DNA of 64,000 nucleotides from Mangrovimonas cancribranchiae. GTDB lineage: Bacteria > Bacteroidota > Bacteroidia > Flavobacteriales > Flavobacteriaceae. Of this stretch, positions 8,527 to 19,200 are shown in pieces. The stretch lies in contig NZ_CP136925.1 in NCBI RefSeq assembly GCF_037126245.1, positions 2,496,001-2,560,000 on the forward strand, read 5' to 3'. The position numbers and the translations under genes were made by a program. How positions within the stretch are numbered: position 1 is the stretch's first letter; the number at the start of each line of letters is the position of its first letter. The notes under the pieces are model-generated. The model worked only from the letters and a program-made list of their open reading frames with translations. It was not told the DNA's origin and did not search any database.

Positions 8527-8557
8527 CAAAGATACTTTGAAAAGTTTATATTACAAA
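8527..8557 (-). promoter_or_regulatory. Promoter of the ctaB-cox operon
   Basis: On the minus strand this is TTTG, exactly 19 bp, then TATCTTTG, a full match to the Bacteroidota -33/-7 promoter. It overlaps the stop codon of the upstream remB-like gene. If transcription starts a few bases after the -7 box, the TTG at 8515 would have almost no leader, which favours the TTG at 8491 as the ctaB start. Confidence 0.7.
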
Positions 8558-10662
8558 TCGAAATACCAATTAAAAAGACTTGTTCTTAAACCAAGATTAA
8601 ACCAAACGGTGTTACTCTCGAAAGTTGTACTTGTTTGTGCATCAGGATTAAAATTTCTAAACGTTACATCGGCAAATAACTGTAGGTTTGATGACGGATT
8701 AACAACATACCCCGCTTGTAAATTTGCAAAAAGAGAGGTTGCTTTATTTCCTTGCCCTACTGTAATTCCGGTATCTGAAGGCCTGTCGTCATAACTTTGA
8801 AAAATATCGCCGCCATAACTATAATTATCGCTACCATCGTTAAAATCTAAACCTCGTTCGCCAAAAATAACTTTAGCATTAGCAAACCATCGTTTATAAT
8901 GGTAGCGCCCTATTAACACCACTTCGCTTAAATTTGCTCCCCATAAATGCGCCATAGATTGATTGGCATGCCCATAATTTAAAGCAATTGTGTTGTGCGA
9001 ATAGGTATACGGACGTATTCTATTATATTCGGCTTGCAGATATAGATTTTTAAGTTTGAAAGCATCGTAATATTTAACCCCTAATTGATAGCCGTATTTA
9101 TTTTTCCAACTCTTTTCCCCTCCAGTAACATCGCTTGTCGAAAATTCATCTAACACAAATTGACCATAAACATTTACCTTATCACTAATTTTATATTTAG
9201 CAGACATTCCTAAAATAGCGTTTCCAGCATCTTGCCCAGTTTCAAACTCGATAGCTCGGTAAAAGATAATAGGATTAATGTAATTAATATCGAACGAACG
9301 GTTTTCGGTTTTAGCCCAAATAACCGATTCGAAAAACCCTATATTAAGTCGCTTGGTTGCATTCCAACTTAAAAAATGAGTTGCCATATATTTACTTAAA
9401 TAGGCGCCATCATCATCTCTTACATCTGGTCTTACATCGCGCAACCACATCCATGTATTTGTGTATTTTATTTTCCAAAAATTAGTATTTAGCTTAAAGT
9501 ATGTTGATGGACTTGCAACATCACTTGTAAATAACGATCGATAACCATCGCCTATAAAGTTTTTACCATGTCCTAACTGCACGTTAAAAAACTTAGCTGG
9601 CGAATAAGACAAATAGGCTTCGGCCACAGGATAATCAAAACCACGATCTTTAAAGGCTTTGGCAATACCTCTTCCCGGGACAATTCCAGCTTCGTCTGCT
9701 GCTTTTATCAACGTTGCATATTGATTGTAGTATTGTGCAAAACGCCCTTGACTTTCGTAAACTGCCGTAAAAAAGTTAAACTTTTTCCCTAAACCTCCTT
9801 GTACATATATACCTCTTGTATTGTTATAGGTGGAACTAAAATCGGCTTCGGTATCTTTACCAACTTCAAAATCGAAAATAGGATCTACCGTAAACCAATA
9901 ATGTTTAGACTGGACTCTTACTAGATGTTCGTTCCATAATTTCCTTCCAAATAATGAAGATTTATCTTTAAGCAACGCCTCTTTTTCCGATTTAAAATCG
10001 TAATAATTAGCCACATCACTATACAATAATGGTTTAGATGCTGTGTGAGCATTTGTACCAACTAGGTTTACACTTTTATCAAATCTAGAGTAATAACTAT
10101 GTGTAAACGGAATATTTAACTCGCTTGTTAACTCTTTTTGCGTGTAAGGCACTAGTTTTAAACCTACACTATCGTACTCTGTTTTGGCGGCTTCTTCTAG
10201 AGCTGTTAACTCATTACTTTTTCCGTTTACGCTATCTACAGAAATACTCTTCGCAGATATGGTTTGGTCTTGTAATGGAATTTTAATCACAACCGAATAT
10301 TGCTTAAAAATAGGATTTCCATTATAAGTAGCGGGTTGTATTTTTGGTAATTTTGAAAATACGTTTTTAGTTTCTTCCTTTAACTCGTCGTAAATAGCAT
10401 CAACATAAATCACACGAAAAGCGCCTTCTTTATCAACTTCAAACAGAACGGCTACATTGCCTTTATAATCATCTTTTACAATATCTGGAACTTGAAATGT
10501 TTTAAAAATGTGACTAAAAATCTGGTTATCGAAACAGGTTTTAAAGTTTTCAACGGATTCATTTTCGCACTCTGGAAAGACTGGAGGTTTCTCATAAAAT
10601 TGGGATTGTGCTAATGAAGAAAAACCGCATAACATCAATAACAGAAGACCATATAATTTCAT
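8551..10662 (-). CDS. remB: RemB-like gliding protein with N-terminal TonB-like module
   Basis: A 703-residue exported protein: signal peptide (about 1-19), a TonB C-terminal-like domain (about 26-130, starting PPVFPECEN and ending VVIKIPL), a linker, then about 500 residues of alternating beta strands ending in ...FNWYFDL with a terminal aromatic, as in outer-membrane beta-barrels. Gene order sprA-gcvH-vanZ-tonB-remB matches what I recall of Flavobacterium johnsoniae, where RemB is involved in gliding; I base the name on that and on size and topology, not on a database search. Residues Cys32 and Cys43 match a cysteine pair in both neighbouring TonB proteins. It has its own T-tract/TATCTTTC promoter-like region upstream. 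Confidence 0.7.
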   Translation of the reverse strand: MKLYGLLLLMLCGFSSLAQSQFYEKPPVFPECENESVENFKTCFDNQIFSHIFKTFQVPDIVKDDYKGNVAVLFEVDKEGAFRVIYVDAIYDELKEETKNVFSKLPKIQPATYNGNPIFKQYSVVIKIPLQDQTISAKSISVDSVNGKSNELTALEEAAKTEYDSVGLKLVPYTQKELTSELNIPFTHSYYSRFDKSVNLVGTNAHTASKPLLYSDVANYYDFKSEKEALLKDKSSLFGRKLWNEHLVRVQSKHYWFTVDPIFDFEVGKDTEADFSSTYNNTRGIYVQGGLGKKFNFFTAVYESQGRFAQYYNQYATLIKAADEAGIVPGRGIAKAFKDRGFDYPVAEAYLSYSPAKFFNVQLGHGKNFIGDGYRSLFTSDVASPSTYFKLNTNFWKIKYTNTWMWLRDVRPDVRDDDGAYLSKYMATHFLSWNATKRLNIGFFESVIWAKTENRSFDINYINPIIFYRAIEFETGQDAGNAILGMSAKYKISDKVNVYGQFVLDEFSTSDVTGGEKSWKNKYGYQLGVKYYDAFKLKNLYLQAEYNRIRPYTYSHNTIALNYGHANQSMAHLWGANLSEVVLIGRYHYKRWFANAKVIFGERGLDFNDGSDNYSYGGDIFQSYDDRPSDTGITVGQGNKATSLFANLQAGYVVNPSSNLQLFADVTFRNFNPDAQTSTTFESNTVWFNLGLRTSLFNWYFDL

Positions 10663-10718
10663 ATGAAAAAGATAGATTTATTCGACTTGAAAGATACTAT
10701 TTTTTTAATAATGACTAC

Positions 10719-10748
10719 AAAAAAAAGCCACCGCATCGCAACAGTGAC
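10719..10748 (-). terminator. Terminator after second tonB gene
   Basis: On the minus strand GTCACTG and CGGTGGC pair (with G-T wobbles) across an 8-base loop, followed by eight T residues. It lies 25 bp beyond the stop codon of the TonB-like gene. The end of the T tract supplies a TTTG that, 21 bp on, is followed by TATCTTTC, so it may double as the -33 box for the remB-like gene. Confidence 0.75.
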
Positions 10749-10772
10749 TTTTAAAAATTAAAAAATATCATA

Positions 10773-11525
10773 TTAGTTTTGAACCTGAAACATAATGGGC
10801 AAACCATAAACAACATCTACTGCTTTTTTATCTTGCTTTCCTGGTTGCATATTAGGTAGTTTACCAATAACACGTTTTGCCTCATTGTCTAGCTGTTTAT
10901 AAGGTGATCGCGCTTTAATATCGGTTACCTCGCCATTTTTATCTACTTTAAACATTACATTAATACGTTGCAACCCACTTAACCCTAAATCTGAAGCGAT
11001 ATCGGTATCGAATTTTCTTTTAATATGTTTTGAGATTTTTTCTGACATGCATTTAATGCGCGCTTTATTAGAAGTTTCATCTTCGCAACCAGGAAAAACA
11101 GGTACTTGCTCAACAGCCATAATACTTACTGGAGGTAAATCGTCCGGTTTTTTCTCTACTACAATACTTCCTGGATCGGCAACAGGCTCGTTAGTTACTG
11201 GCTCTGTTACAATATCTGGTGTTACTTCACCTTCATCGTCATCATCAGAAATTTTGGGGTCTTTAAAAACTGTTGGTTTTTTCTTCTTTTCCTTAACCTC
11301 TTCTTGATATATTTTTACCTGCTTGTCGAATACATAAATATCGTCTTCTTCTAAGTTTGTTAATACTTGTGGCGCATAGTCTTTAGATTCAAACTTCATT
11401 TCTAATAACCCATAGGTTATCAGCAAACAGATAATTAACCCAACTTGAAAGTACAAGGTTGAGTTTTTTTGAATAGATAGTCCTTCTTTCTTTAAACTTC
11501 TTTGGTTTTTCTTTGGTGTTCTCAT
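10773..11525 (-). CDS. TonB-like energy transducer (paralogue 2)
   Basis: A 250-residue protein with a basic cytoplasmic tail, one membrane helix (about 24-42), a charged periplasmic linker rich in Asp, Glu, Lys and Pro (about 60-135), and a TonB C-terminal domain (about 141-250: VPVFPGCED ... QRINVMFKVDKNGEV ... GLPIMFQV). Such proteins couple the inner-membrane proton-motive force to outer-membrane receptors. It differs from paralogue 1 in having a weaker Pro-rich linker. Cys147 and Cys159 match Cys137 and Cys149 of paralogue 1. No exbB or exbD genes are in the window. It is bracketed by terminators, so it seems to be its own transcription unit. Confidence 0.88.
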   Translation of the reverse strand: MRTPKKNQRSLKKEGLSIQKNSTLYFQVGLIICLLITYGLLEMKFESKDYAPQVLTNLEEDDIYVFDKQVKIYQEEVKEKKKKPTVFKDPKISDDDDEGEVTPDIVTEPVTNEPVADPGSIVVEKKPDDLPPVSIMAVEQVPVFPGCEDETSNKARIKCMSEKISKHIKRKFDTDIASDLGLSGLQRINVMFKVDKNGEVTDIKARSPYKQLDNEAKRVIGKLPNMQPGKQDKKAVDVVYGLPIMFQVQN

Positions 11526-11583
11526 AATAATGATGTTTAAATGTTAATATTTTCATAATTCACAATAAACGTACCAAACAAAA

Positions 11584-11615
11584 AATCCCGACACTTTTAA
11601 AAAAGTATCGGGATT
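11584..11615 (-). terminator. Terminator after first tonB gene
   Basis: A near-perfect inverted repeat AATCCCGATACTTTT / AAAAGTGTCGGGATT with one mismatch, followed on the minus strand by six T residues. It ends the transcript of the TonB gene at 11640-12362, 24 bp after the stop codon. Confidence 0.88.
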
Positions 11616-11639
11616 AAAATATTTTAAAAACTATTTCTT

Positions 11640-12362
11640 TTAGTCTTGTACTTGGAATAAAATTGGCAGTGAGTAAGGTACTGTTACAGCTTTACCACGT
11701 TGCATTCCTGGTTTCATTTTTGGTAAAGATTTCACAACACTTTCCGCTTCTTGTTTTAATTTCGGGTGTGGTGCTCTTGCTCTTACGCCAACAATGTTAC
11801 CTGTTTTATCAATTTTAAACATTACAATAATACGTTGTCTTCCTGAAAGGCCTAAGTCACTTGCTAAATCTGTATCAAACTTTCTTACAACAAACTTTTG
11901 TATTCTTTCGGACATACATTTTTTCTTAGCGTTGTTTCCTTTCTCGTTTTCACATCCCGGGAAAACTGGTACATTTTCAATTACAGCAAAAGGAACTTCT
12001 ACATCTTCTTCTACTTCTTCTACTTCAATTTCTTCAACCTCAACAATTTCTTCTTCTTGACTTGTTTCGGTAGACTCGATAACAGTTTCTTCCACTTCTT
12101 CCTCATCTTCAACAACTTCAATTACTTCTGGCGCTGCTGGTGGCGGTGGCGGTGGCGGTGGTGTCTGGATCTGTTCTGTAATTGGAATTTCTTCTTCCAA
12201 TTCTTCTTCCATATCCAATTTACCAATATCTATTACTTCTTTATCGTAGGTTTTGTAGTTAATCGCATAGTTTGTTAAGAATAACATTAATGCTAAACCT
12301 ACGGCAAAATAAAGGGAACTGTTACGTCCTACGTTTGCTTTCGAATTTTTCTTAGGTTCCAT
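11640..12362 (-). CDS. TonB-like energy transducer (paralogue 1)
   Basis: A 240-residue TonB-type protein: membrane helix at about 16-33, a run of eight prolines at 68-75 followed by a long Glu/Val-rich acidic linker (about 80-125) and a TonB C-terminal domain (131-240: VPVFPGCEN ... RKFDTDLASDLGLSG ... SLPILFQV). The Pro-rich and acidic segments are typical periplasm-spanning linkers. Its C-terminal domain is closely related to paralogue 2 and recognisably to the start of the RemB-like protein. It lies downstream of gcvH-vanZ with 67 bp between, and ends in a strong terminator. Confidence 0.9.
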   Translation of the reverse strand: MEPKKNSKANVGRNSSLYFAVGLALMLFLTNYAINYKTYDKEVIDIGKLDMEEELEEEIPITEQIQTPPPPPPPPAAPEVIEVVEDEEEVEETVIESTETSQEEEIVEVEEIEVEEVEEDVEVPFAVIENVPVFPGCENEKGNNAKKKCMSERIQKFVVRKFDTDLASDLGLSGRQRIIVMFKIDKTGNIVGVRARAPHPKLKQEAESVVKSLPKMKPGMQRGKAVTVPYSLPILFQVQD

Positions 12363-12429
12363 AATTGTTGTTTTTCCTGATTGCTAAAATAACCATTTAT
12401 TTGGTAAAAAAGCAAGTGATTATATTTTT

Positions 12430-12801
12430 TTAACGTTGCCCAATTTTTGACTTTGATAGTACAAAAACTGTAAATAAAACACCTAAAGTGTTTGATAAAA
12501 TATCCCAAAAGTCGAAACTTCTAGTACTTGTAAGTGTCATTTGTAATACCTCAATTATTATACCAAAAATTATTGAGAATAGTAATGACGACCTGATAGC
12601 TTTTTGTTTTAACATTTTAAGGTGAAAGATAAAGGCTCTCATCCATAAAAAAGTTAGCAAGGCGTAAGCTAAAAAATGAAATATTTTATCGCTAAATGAT
12701 GGTGCAATATCTGACACCTTATTAAAGTCTATACTTATTAAGCAAGCCAAAGTCAATACTACGGTATAGGCAATTGCAATAAGTAGACTGTGCTTAGCCA
12801 C
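12430..12801 (-). CDS. VanZ family membrane protein
   Basis: A 123-residue protein with four transmembrane helices and the family pattern DKIFHFLAYALL in the second segment, IEVLQ in the third, and R-S-F-D-F-W-D-I-L-S-N-T-L-G near the end. VanZ-like proteins are small membrane proteins of unknown biochemical role, named after a teicoplanin-resistance accessory; a resistance role here is not implied. The start codon is GTG and overlaps the gcvH stop by 8 bp, so it is translationally coupled to gcvH. Confidence 0.88.
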   Translation of the reverse strand: MAKHSLLIAIAYTVVLTLACLISIDFNKVSDIAPSFSDKIFHFLAYALLTFLWMRAFIFHLKMLKQKAIRSSLLFSIIFGIIIEVLQMTLTSTRSFDFWDILSNTLGVLFTVFVLSKSKIGQR

Positions 12802-13174
12802 CTATAATATCTTTGTACTGGTCTACTGTAAGTAAATCGCTTACTTGAGCATCGTCAGAGATTTTTAGTTTAATCATCCAACCGTCGCCGTAAGGGTCTG
12901 TATTTACTTTTTCTGGTTCATCTTCAAGGTTTTCGTTAAACTCGATGATTTCTCCAGATAATGGTAAATAAAGGTCTGATACTGTTTTAACAGCTTCTAC
13001 TGTACCAAAAACTTCTTCAGCATCTAAAGTTTCATCTACGGTTTCTACCTCTACGTAAACAATATCTCCTAATTCGCTTTGTGCAAAATCGGTAATACCA
13101 ATGGTAGCAACATCGCCTTCTATTTTAACCCATTCGTGATCTTTTGTGTATTTTAAGTCTGCTGGAATATTCAT
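12794..13174 (-). CDS. gcvH: Glycine cleavage system H protein
   Basis: A 126-residue lipoyl-carrier protein, full length for GcvH. Lys63 in VFGTVEAVKTVSDLY is the lipoylation site; the hammerhead fold pattern (HEWVKIEGD, GITDFAQSELGDIVYVE, PYGDGWMIKLK) is complete. It shuttles the methylamine intermediate between the P, T and L proteins of glycine cleavage; those genes are not in this window. Sitting after sprA is a conserved flavobacterial arrangement to my knowledge rather than a functional link. It has a consensus promoter of its own. Confidence 0.97.
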   Translation of the reverse strand: MNIPADLKYTKDHEWVKIEGDVATIGITDFAQSELGDIVYVEVETVDETLDAEEVFGTVEAVKTVSDLYLPLSGEIIEFNENLEDEPEKVNTDPYGDGWMIKLKISDDAQVSDLLTVDQYKDIIGG

Positions 13175-13200
13175 TTTGATATAATTATTTTATGTTTTGG

Positions 13201-13231
13201 CAAATGTATTTATTCAATTTATAATTTCAAA
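13201..13231 (-). promoter_or_regulatory. Promoter of gcvH-vanZ
   Basis: On the minus strand this reads TTTG, 19 bp, TACATTTG, a full match to the Bacteroidota promoter. It fills the 67-bp gap between the sprA stop codon and gcvH, and puts the start site about 20 bp upstream of the gcvH ATG. Confidence 0.7.
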
Positions 13232-13241
13232 CAAGTTAGGG

Positions 13242-16200
13242 CTAATTCCCAAAATTATATCGTAATGTAATTCCTGCTCGTATACTTGTTTGTGGAAAAG
13301 CTGTTGAAATAGCATATTCTGAAAACGCATAATCAAAATAGAAAATACCTGTTAAGTTTTTACTAAACGAATAATCTGCTGTGAATTTAGCCGACCACAT
13401 GGTTTGCCCGGAGGTAACTTGATTATTATCTAAATCTAGATACCTTATAATGGTTTTGTTATCTCTTAATGAGATATCGGCTTTCATGTTTAAATCGCTA
13501 ACAATCATTCTTCTTGGCCCTGCTAGTTTTGATTTTATGCGAACATCTTTAACCCTATACCCTAATCCTAGAATGTATTCCATACCTTGAATTTCGGTCA
13601 TTAAATTGTTGTCAAAACTTAGCGACAACATTCTGTCTTTCTTTAACTCGGCTAGTATTTTTATGGAGTTTTTCATTTCCATATCAATTCGTACTAACGG
13701 ACTAAACATTTCGGTTAAACTAATATTACTATAAAGGGTTTTATTTCTAAAGTTTCCACCTTGATCTAGTTCTTCTGGGTTTTGATCGTTATAGTTTAAG
13801 TTTGTTCTAAATTGATTTATTGTGTAGTTGGAACGATAGCCGTGTGTTAATGAGAAGCGTTTAAAACGTTCTTTAAACCATTTCATCTTCATTAACCCTG
13901 TGTACTTAATATCCCAGTTAGGAATTGGCATATCTCTAAAAGCTCCTAAACTTATTTTCCCGGCATCTTTTCCTGTGTATGCTGATAGAAAAGAGGGTAA
14001 TAAAACCGATTGATTATTCTTACCAAAACCAACAGGATATCCTTCGGCGTCTCTTGGGAAGCTTGAACTACCATAGTGTTTTTCTGCTAATCTATTGGCG
14101 ATTTCAATTCTGTTATTTCTAAACGTTTCAAAAGCTTCAGATTCGTTTTCATCGCTTTTACCAAATGCCGTTGCAATTAACATTGTAGAAATATTAAAGT
14201 TTCCAAAGGTATTTGGGGTAAGCGATTGGTACTCTAAATCGCCGTTAATATTATCTACACGATAATTTTCGGTATAATTCTCGGCCATTATTCGATTTCC
14301 TACTAAATCGATTTTTAAATCATCAAACGGTTCTAAATTCGCTGAAAAATCTAGTTGTTTATTACGGTTAATGGTGTATTGCTCATTAAATTCTGGATAC
14401 ATCGTTAACCAACCGTTTCTTGCTGCTAATTGCCTTATATCTCTCTGGCTACCAAAAGTAAATCCTACTGTAGGTTTTAATGTTCCTATAAATCCAGGTG
14501 TTCTTAAATACCCTGGTAAATAGGTTCCGTTTGTTTGCGCATAATTTACTTGTACACGTTTTAAACTTGTAAGAAGTCCTATACCAAAGTTTAACAGTCC
14601 TTGACCTCCTTTTTTAGATTTAACCTCATCTTCTTTCTGGCCATCAACCTTTGCTGGTGGTGCGCCGCCAGGTCGCCTTCTTATGGTATTCCTACTAGAC
14701 GTACGTTTCTTTTTTAGGCCTATATAATTATAGAACCTATTCATATTTAAAGAGGTGTTTATATTATGTTGATTGGCGTTAGAAATGGAGTTTCCTAAGT
14801 TATAGGATTGCCCATTTAAATCAATATCTCCTAATAAATCGGAACCTTTTTGCCACTGGAATTCTCCGCTATAAGAATATGTGGCATCAATAAAACTAAA
14901 GGTTGGTATTTTATTTATTGGTATATCGTAATTTATACCTAATTGTTGGTATTGCCTGTTAGGGTCTCCAAAATCGAAAAAGCCATCCCAAACATCTAAT
15001 GATGGGTCTTGCTCGCCATTAATAATATCATTTTTAAAATAGTTTCTAACAATATTATTATTTGATGCTGTAAAATTAACTTGAAGCGACTTGGTAAGAT
15101 TATAATTTATGGTGTATTGATAATCGAAAGTATAGTTTCTTCTATAAAATTCTTCTAAACCTATATTACCACCAGTTAAATCGACATCTCTAAATTTTTG
15201 TTTATTAAAGCTTCTATTAATATCTGTATTCACCGTAAAGCTTGAAGGCAACGGATTAATATTAAAGTCTTTTAAGATTTTCCAATATTCGCCATTAAAC
15301 AAGGAATCGTTTTTCTTGAATGGTTCTATAGAAACAGGCTCGAAATTATACGCATAATTAACGCCAGCTCTTACGGTTTGGTCTATGGAGTTTTCTATTT
15401 CAAAATCGCGATGTTTCACCTTGTTATAAGAATAATTAAAAGTTAGGTTTTCAACATCGTAAAAATGTGGTTTAGAGTCGCCTGTTTTTATTTTTCTAAC
15501 CCCAATAAAATTAATACTTCGGCGTTTGGTATAATTTTCTGATTGTTCTCGAATTCTATCTTTTTCGGTATCGGTATCGGCTGCATCTATACGCGATTCT
15601 AACGTTAAATCTTTATAAAACTGATCGTATTTTGGCGTGATAAGCTCCTCTCCTTGGCCATAATTAAATGGTATTTGTAAGCCCCATTTTTTAGGAAATA
15701 ATTGCCCAACATTCACATTAGTAACCACGTCGTATTGCACAACATCTTCTCGGCTTCTTTCGTTTGGACCTTGCTCTAGAGAGCCAAATCCGGTTGTACT
15801 TTTTCTACCTGTGGCGCTTACGTTGGCAAAATCTGCAATATTTGAATCTAGACTTACCACAGCAGCCCAACCACCTTCGTTATCCATATCGGATAAACGG
15901 AGCTCATTAAACCATAATTTGGCACATTTATCTGTTGTTGATCGGTTTTTAACACCTACCATTAATGTTCTAATATCGCCAAAGTTCGGATTTCCTTTTA
16001 TTCCTATTCTATGAAATCCATTTCTATTTGATGATGCTGGTAAATCGGCATATTCGGCTACTGGATTACTACTTAATGAGCCGCCATTAACATCATAAAA
16101 TATAGGATCGGGATTACTTAAAGCTCCATTACTTATGGCTTCTGATTTAATGTCTTGCAGTAAAGATAATGCCAAATTTATTTCGTTTTCTTCTGGCCAT

Positions 16201-19200
16201 AGTGCTTCTCTTGTGGTGCCTATACTTACCTTTAAAGGTACTTCTATTTGGTAATAGTTTTGGGTTAAATCGTTACCCATACGTATAAAACCTACTAAGT
16301 CATCATCGTTTAAGCCAGAAAGCTCACCTTCTTCGGCATGCATAAACATCCTTAGTTTTTTATATTGACGCATGTCTACGTTTATGTTTTTGAATACCGC
16401 TCTTGCATCGTGCGATTCTAAATCACAAACATTAACCACTAAAGATTGTTCGTTTTGACGTACTACTGTGTTGTTATTAAATAATTCTTCTGGATCGACT
16501 CCTGGAGGCGATTGGTAACTTCCTTCATTTTCTATGGTACTTACAACACCAACACTAAACTCGGTAGTATCATCGTCAGGATCGCCTTCATCTTCATCTA
16601 GTGTTTGGGTGTATCGTCTCCAATCGCTACGTACTAAATCTAAAGTACCAAAACGGAATACTGTGGTTTCAGAGAATTCTTTTAAAAACATTCTCACAAA
16701 ACGAATAGATCTTAAATCACTTATACCTCCTATAGCTTCTGTATATTCTGAAACAGGTATTCTAAATTGAATCCATCTTGGTGTTGCTGTTTGCCCATTA
16801 GGTAAATTTCTTATTTGCCCTTCCTTAATATCGGCAATTAATGGGTTGTTGGTGTTTAATGTAGCTGGAGTTAACTCTACTTCATATTGATAGTAACTAT
16901 CTATGGTATTCATGGTATTATCCCTATTTACATCTTCAACATCAGGCTGGGTTGTATTACCTCGGTTAGTATCTGAAAAAGTATCAGGTGAATTTCCATC
17001 TACCCCATTATATTGTTTATAGCGTTCAAAGATATCTCCACTAGTGTTTAAGAAATACGTATAATTATCTCTTGCGGGGTCATTTAAACCGGCATAATCT
17101 GTGAAAATTTGTTGCTCTTCATTATCACTATACCCATCGTATCCAACATCTTGATTTGTTCGTTCCTGTCCTGTAGTATCGAAAGCATAAATTAAAGACT
17201 GGTTTTGAGGATAAACCGTTTCCCATGATGGCGATGTTGGTAATACACCTATCACATTACCATCTTGAGGCAAACCATTTTCGTATAATTTCCTCCCGTC
17301 TTTTACAATATCTTCTGAAATGTTTCCTAAGTTAAAAACTAGTTTCCCTCCTGTGTTTGCTTGGTTTTCCTGAAAAGGATCTTGTAACCAAAACTCAATA
17401 TATTCTACATTGGCTTGTTCAAAATCGGTAGATGTTAAGGCTCTCGTAATTCCTGCCCAACTATCTTCTGGAGCTGTTAATGTATTATTTGGTATATCAA
17501 CATTGGTTGTTTGAAAGTTATACGGCCCACGTTCTTCGGGATAATAAACTAAATCCAAAGTATTAATTACCGCACTTTGCCCTTGTGCTATATCTTGTTG
17601 TGGGAATAATTCTTCGCTAAATACACGACTTGTAAATAGGTTTGAAATATCGTCATCTGATATATCGTCGGGCTTTCTATTTCCATAAAAAATAGGATCG
17701 ATATTATACCAGTTTAACAACGCTCTATTATACCCTTGTTCAATGCCATTGGCATCGTCGTTATTATTATTAATACCTTTTGGTCTACTTGATAAAAACC
17801 AAGATTGTGGCGACTTTAAATCGATGGCATTTTGCGAGCCTTCAAAATCATCAACATAAGATGTTGCTTCGCCATTAAAATCGGTTCCTTTTGGCGCACC
17901 CGGTAATAAATAAGCAAATTCTCCTCTTACTGAAAGATTTGATGGTGCATCGGTATCTATATTTGGCAATTTATTTACCATTCTAGTTAAAAATGGCACT
18001 TCGGTTGAATAGTTCCCATTTAAACCAAAGATGTGATTATTTATGGGCTCTTGACTATAATTTGCCTTTTGTGTAATAGGTCTTTCGTTTAAGTTTAACC
18101 AAGTAGCGCCTAACACAAAGTTTTCATTAAACTTATGCTCTACATTAATTCCTGTAAAACGCTTGGTTTGCTGACCGAAAACTGCATTATTTTCTGTAGA
18201 AACCTGTATTGGTGTGTTGGATGCTTTTAGGGCTTCATCTAAAATTTGAACTGTTCCTAACTGATAATTCACCGTGTAATCTACACCTTCTACTAACTTT
18301 CGACCTCCTGCAGTAACCGTTACAGAACCTCTTGGAACATTGAACGCCCCGATAGGAATACCATCGCCGCCAGAGGATTTATAACGTCCTTTTAATAAGA
18401 ATTTATTTTTTTCGGCTTCTTCTAATGCTGCTGTTTTGGTTTCCTTATAAAGGATATCGTAAACATATTTGGTTTGATTATCGTTATAAGAAGCATCGTT
18501 GTTATAATCTTCACTTGCAGAAATGGACAGTTTATCAAATAAATACTCTCCAAAAGGCTCTACTGTTGTAAAAATAATTTTTCCGTTTTGCGGTAAAACT
18601 GTTAATCCAGGAACAAAATCGAAGAACCCATCACCATTAGCCTGCGGGTCGTTATTAAAGTTTAAGCGATCTAAGTGAAACAGCTTTAACAACGTTGTTT
18701 CTTGTATTGCATTCCCATTAAAGGTAGGGAAAGGCGTGCCATCAACGGGTGTTATAAAGTTTAATGGTGATGCTTCGTTATAAAAGACATTCAGCTTAAA
18801 ATCATCTTGACTTAGTTGATATGCGCCTGTATCGTAAATGTTTTTCATCATTAAATCCCAAATAGGCTGATCGACATTGGTTATAGGACTTTTAAGCATT
18901 TTTAGCACCAAACTATTATTGGTTACCATAGTAACAGCAGAGGTATCATCAACTGTGGTAGCATCTACACCATCGTTAGCAAATTCTCCTACTTGGTAAA
19001 CTTGCCCACCAACAGTATATTGATAGGCTACGGCTAAAATCTCGTCGTTGGTTAATCTTTGATTTAAAGAGATATATCCTAATTGTGGGTTTAAAGTATA
19101 CTCTTGACCTTCTCGTAACTTTCTTGCATTTTCTAATTTACCATAGTCGGAACCTTCATTAACTACCGATGACAACGCACCAAACCCTTGCTGTGCTGTA

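Noticed and set aside
12131-12165. GGTGGC-rich repeat
   Set aside because: It encodes the run of prolines in the TonB linker and needs no other explanation.
11898-12278. Plus-strand open frame opposite the TonB linker
   Set aside because: It is an antisense artefact of the acidic and proline-rich codons of tonB; it has no signal or family.
11640-12801. Antibiotic resistance island (VanZ)
   Set aside because: VanZ-like proteins are common in housekeeping contexts; no VanHAX genes.
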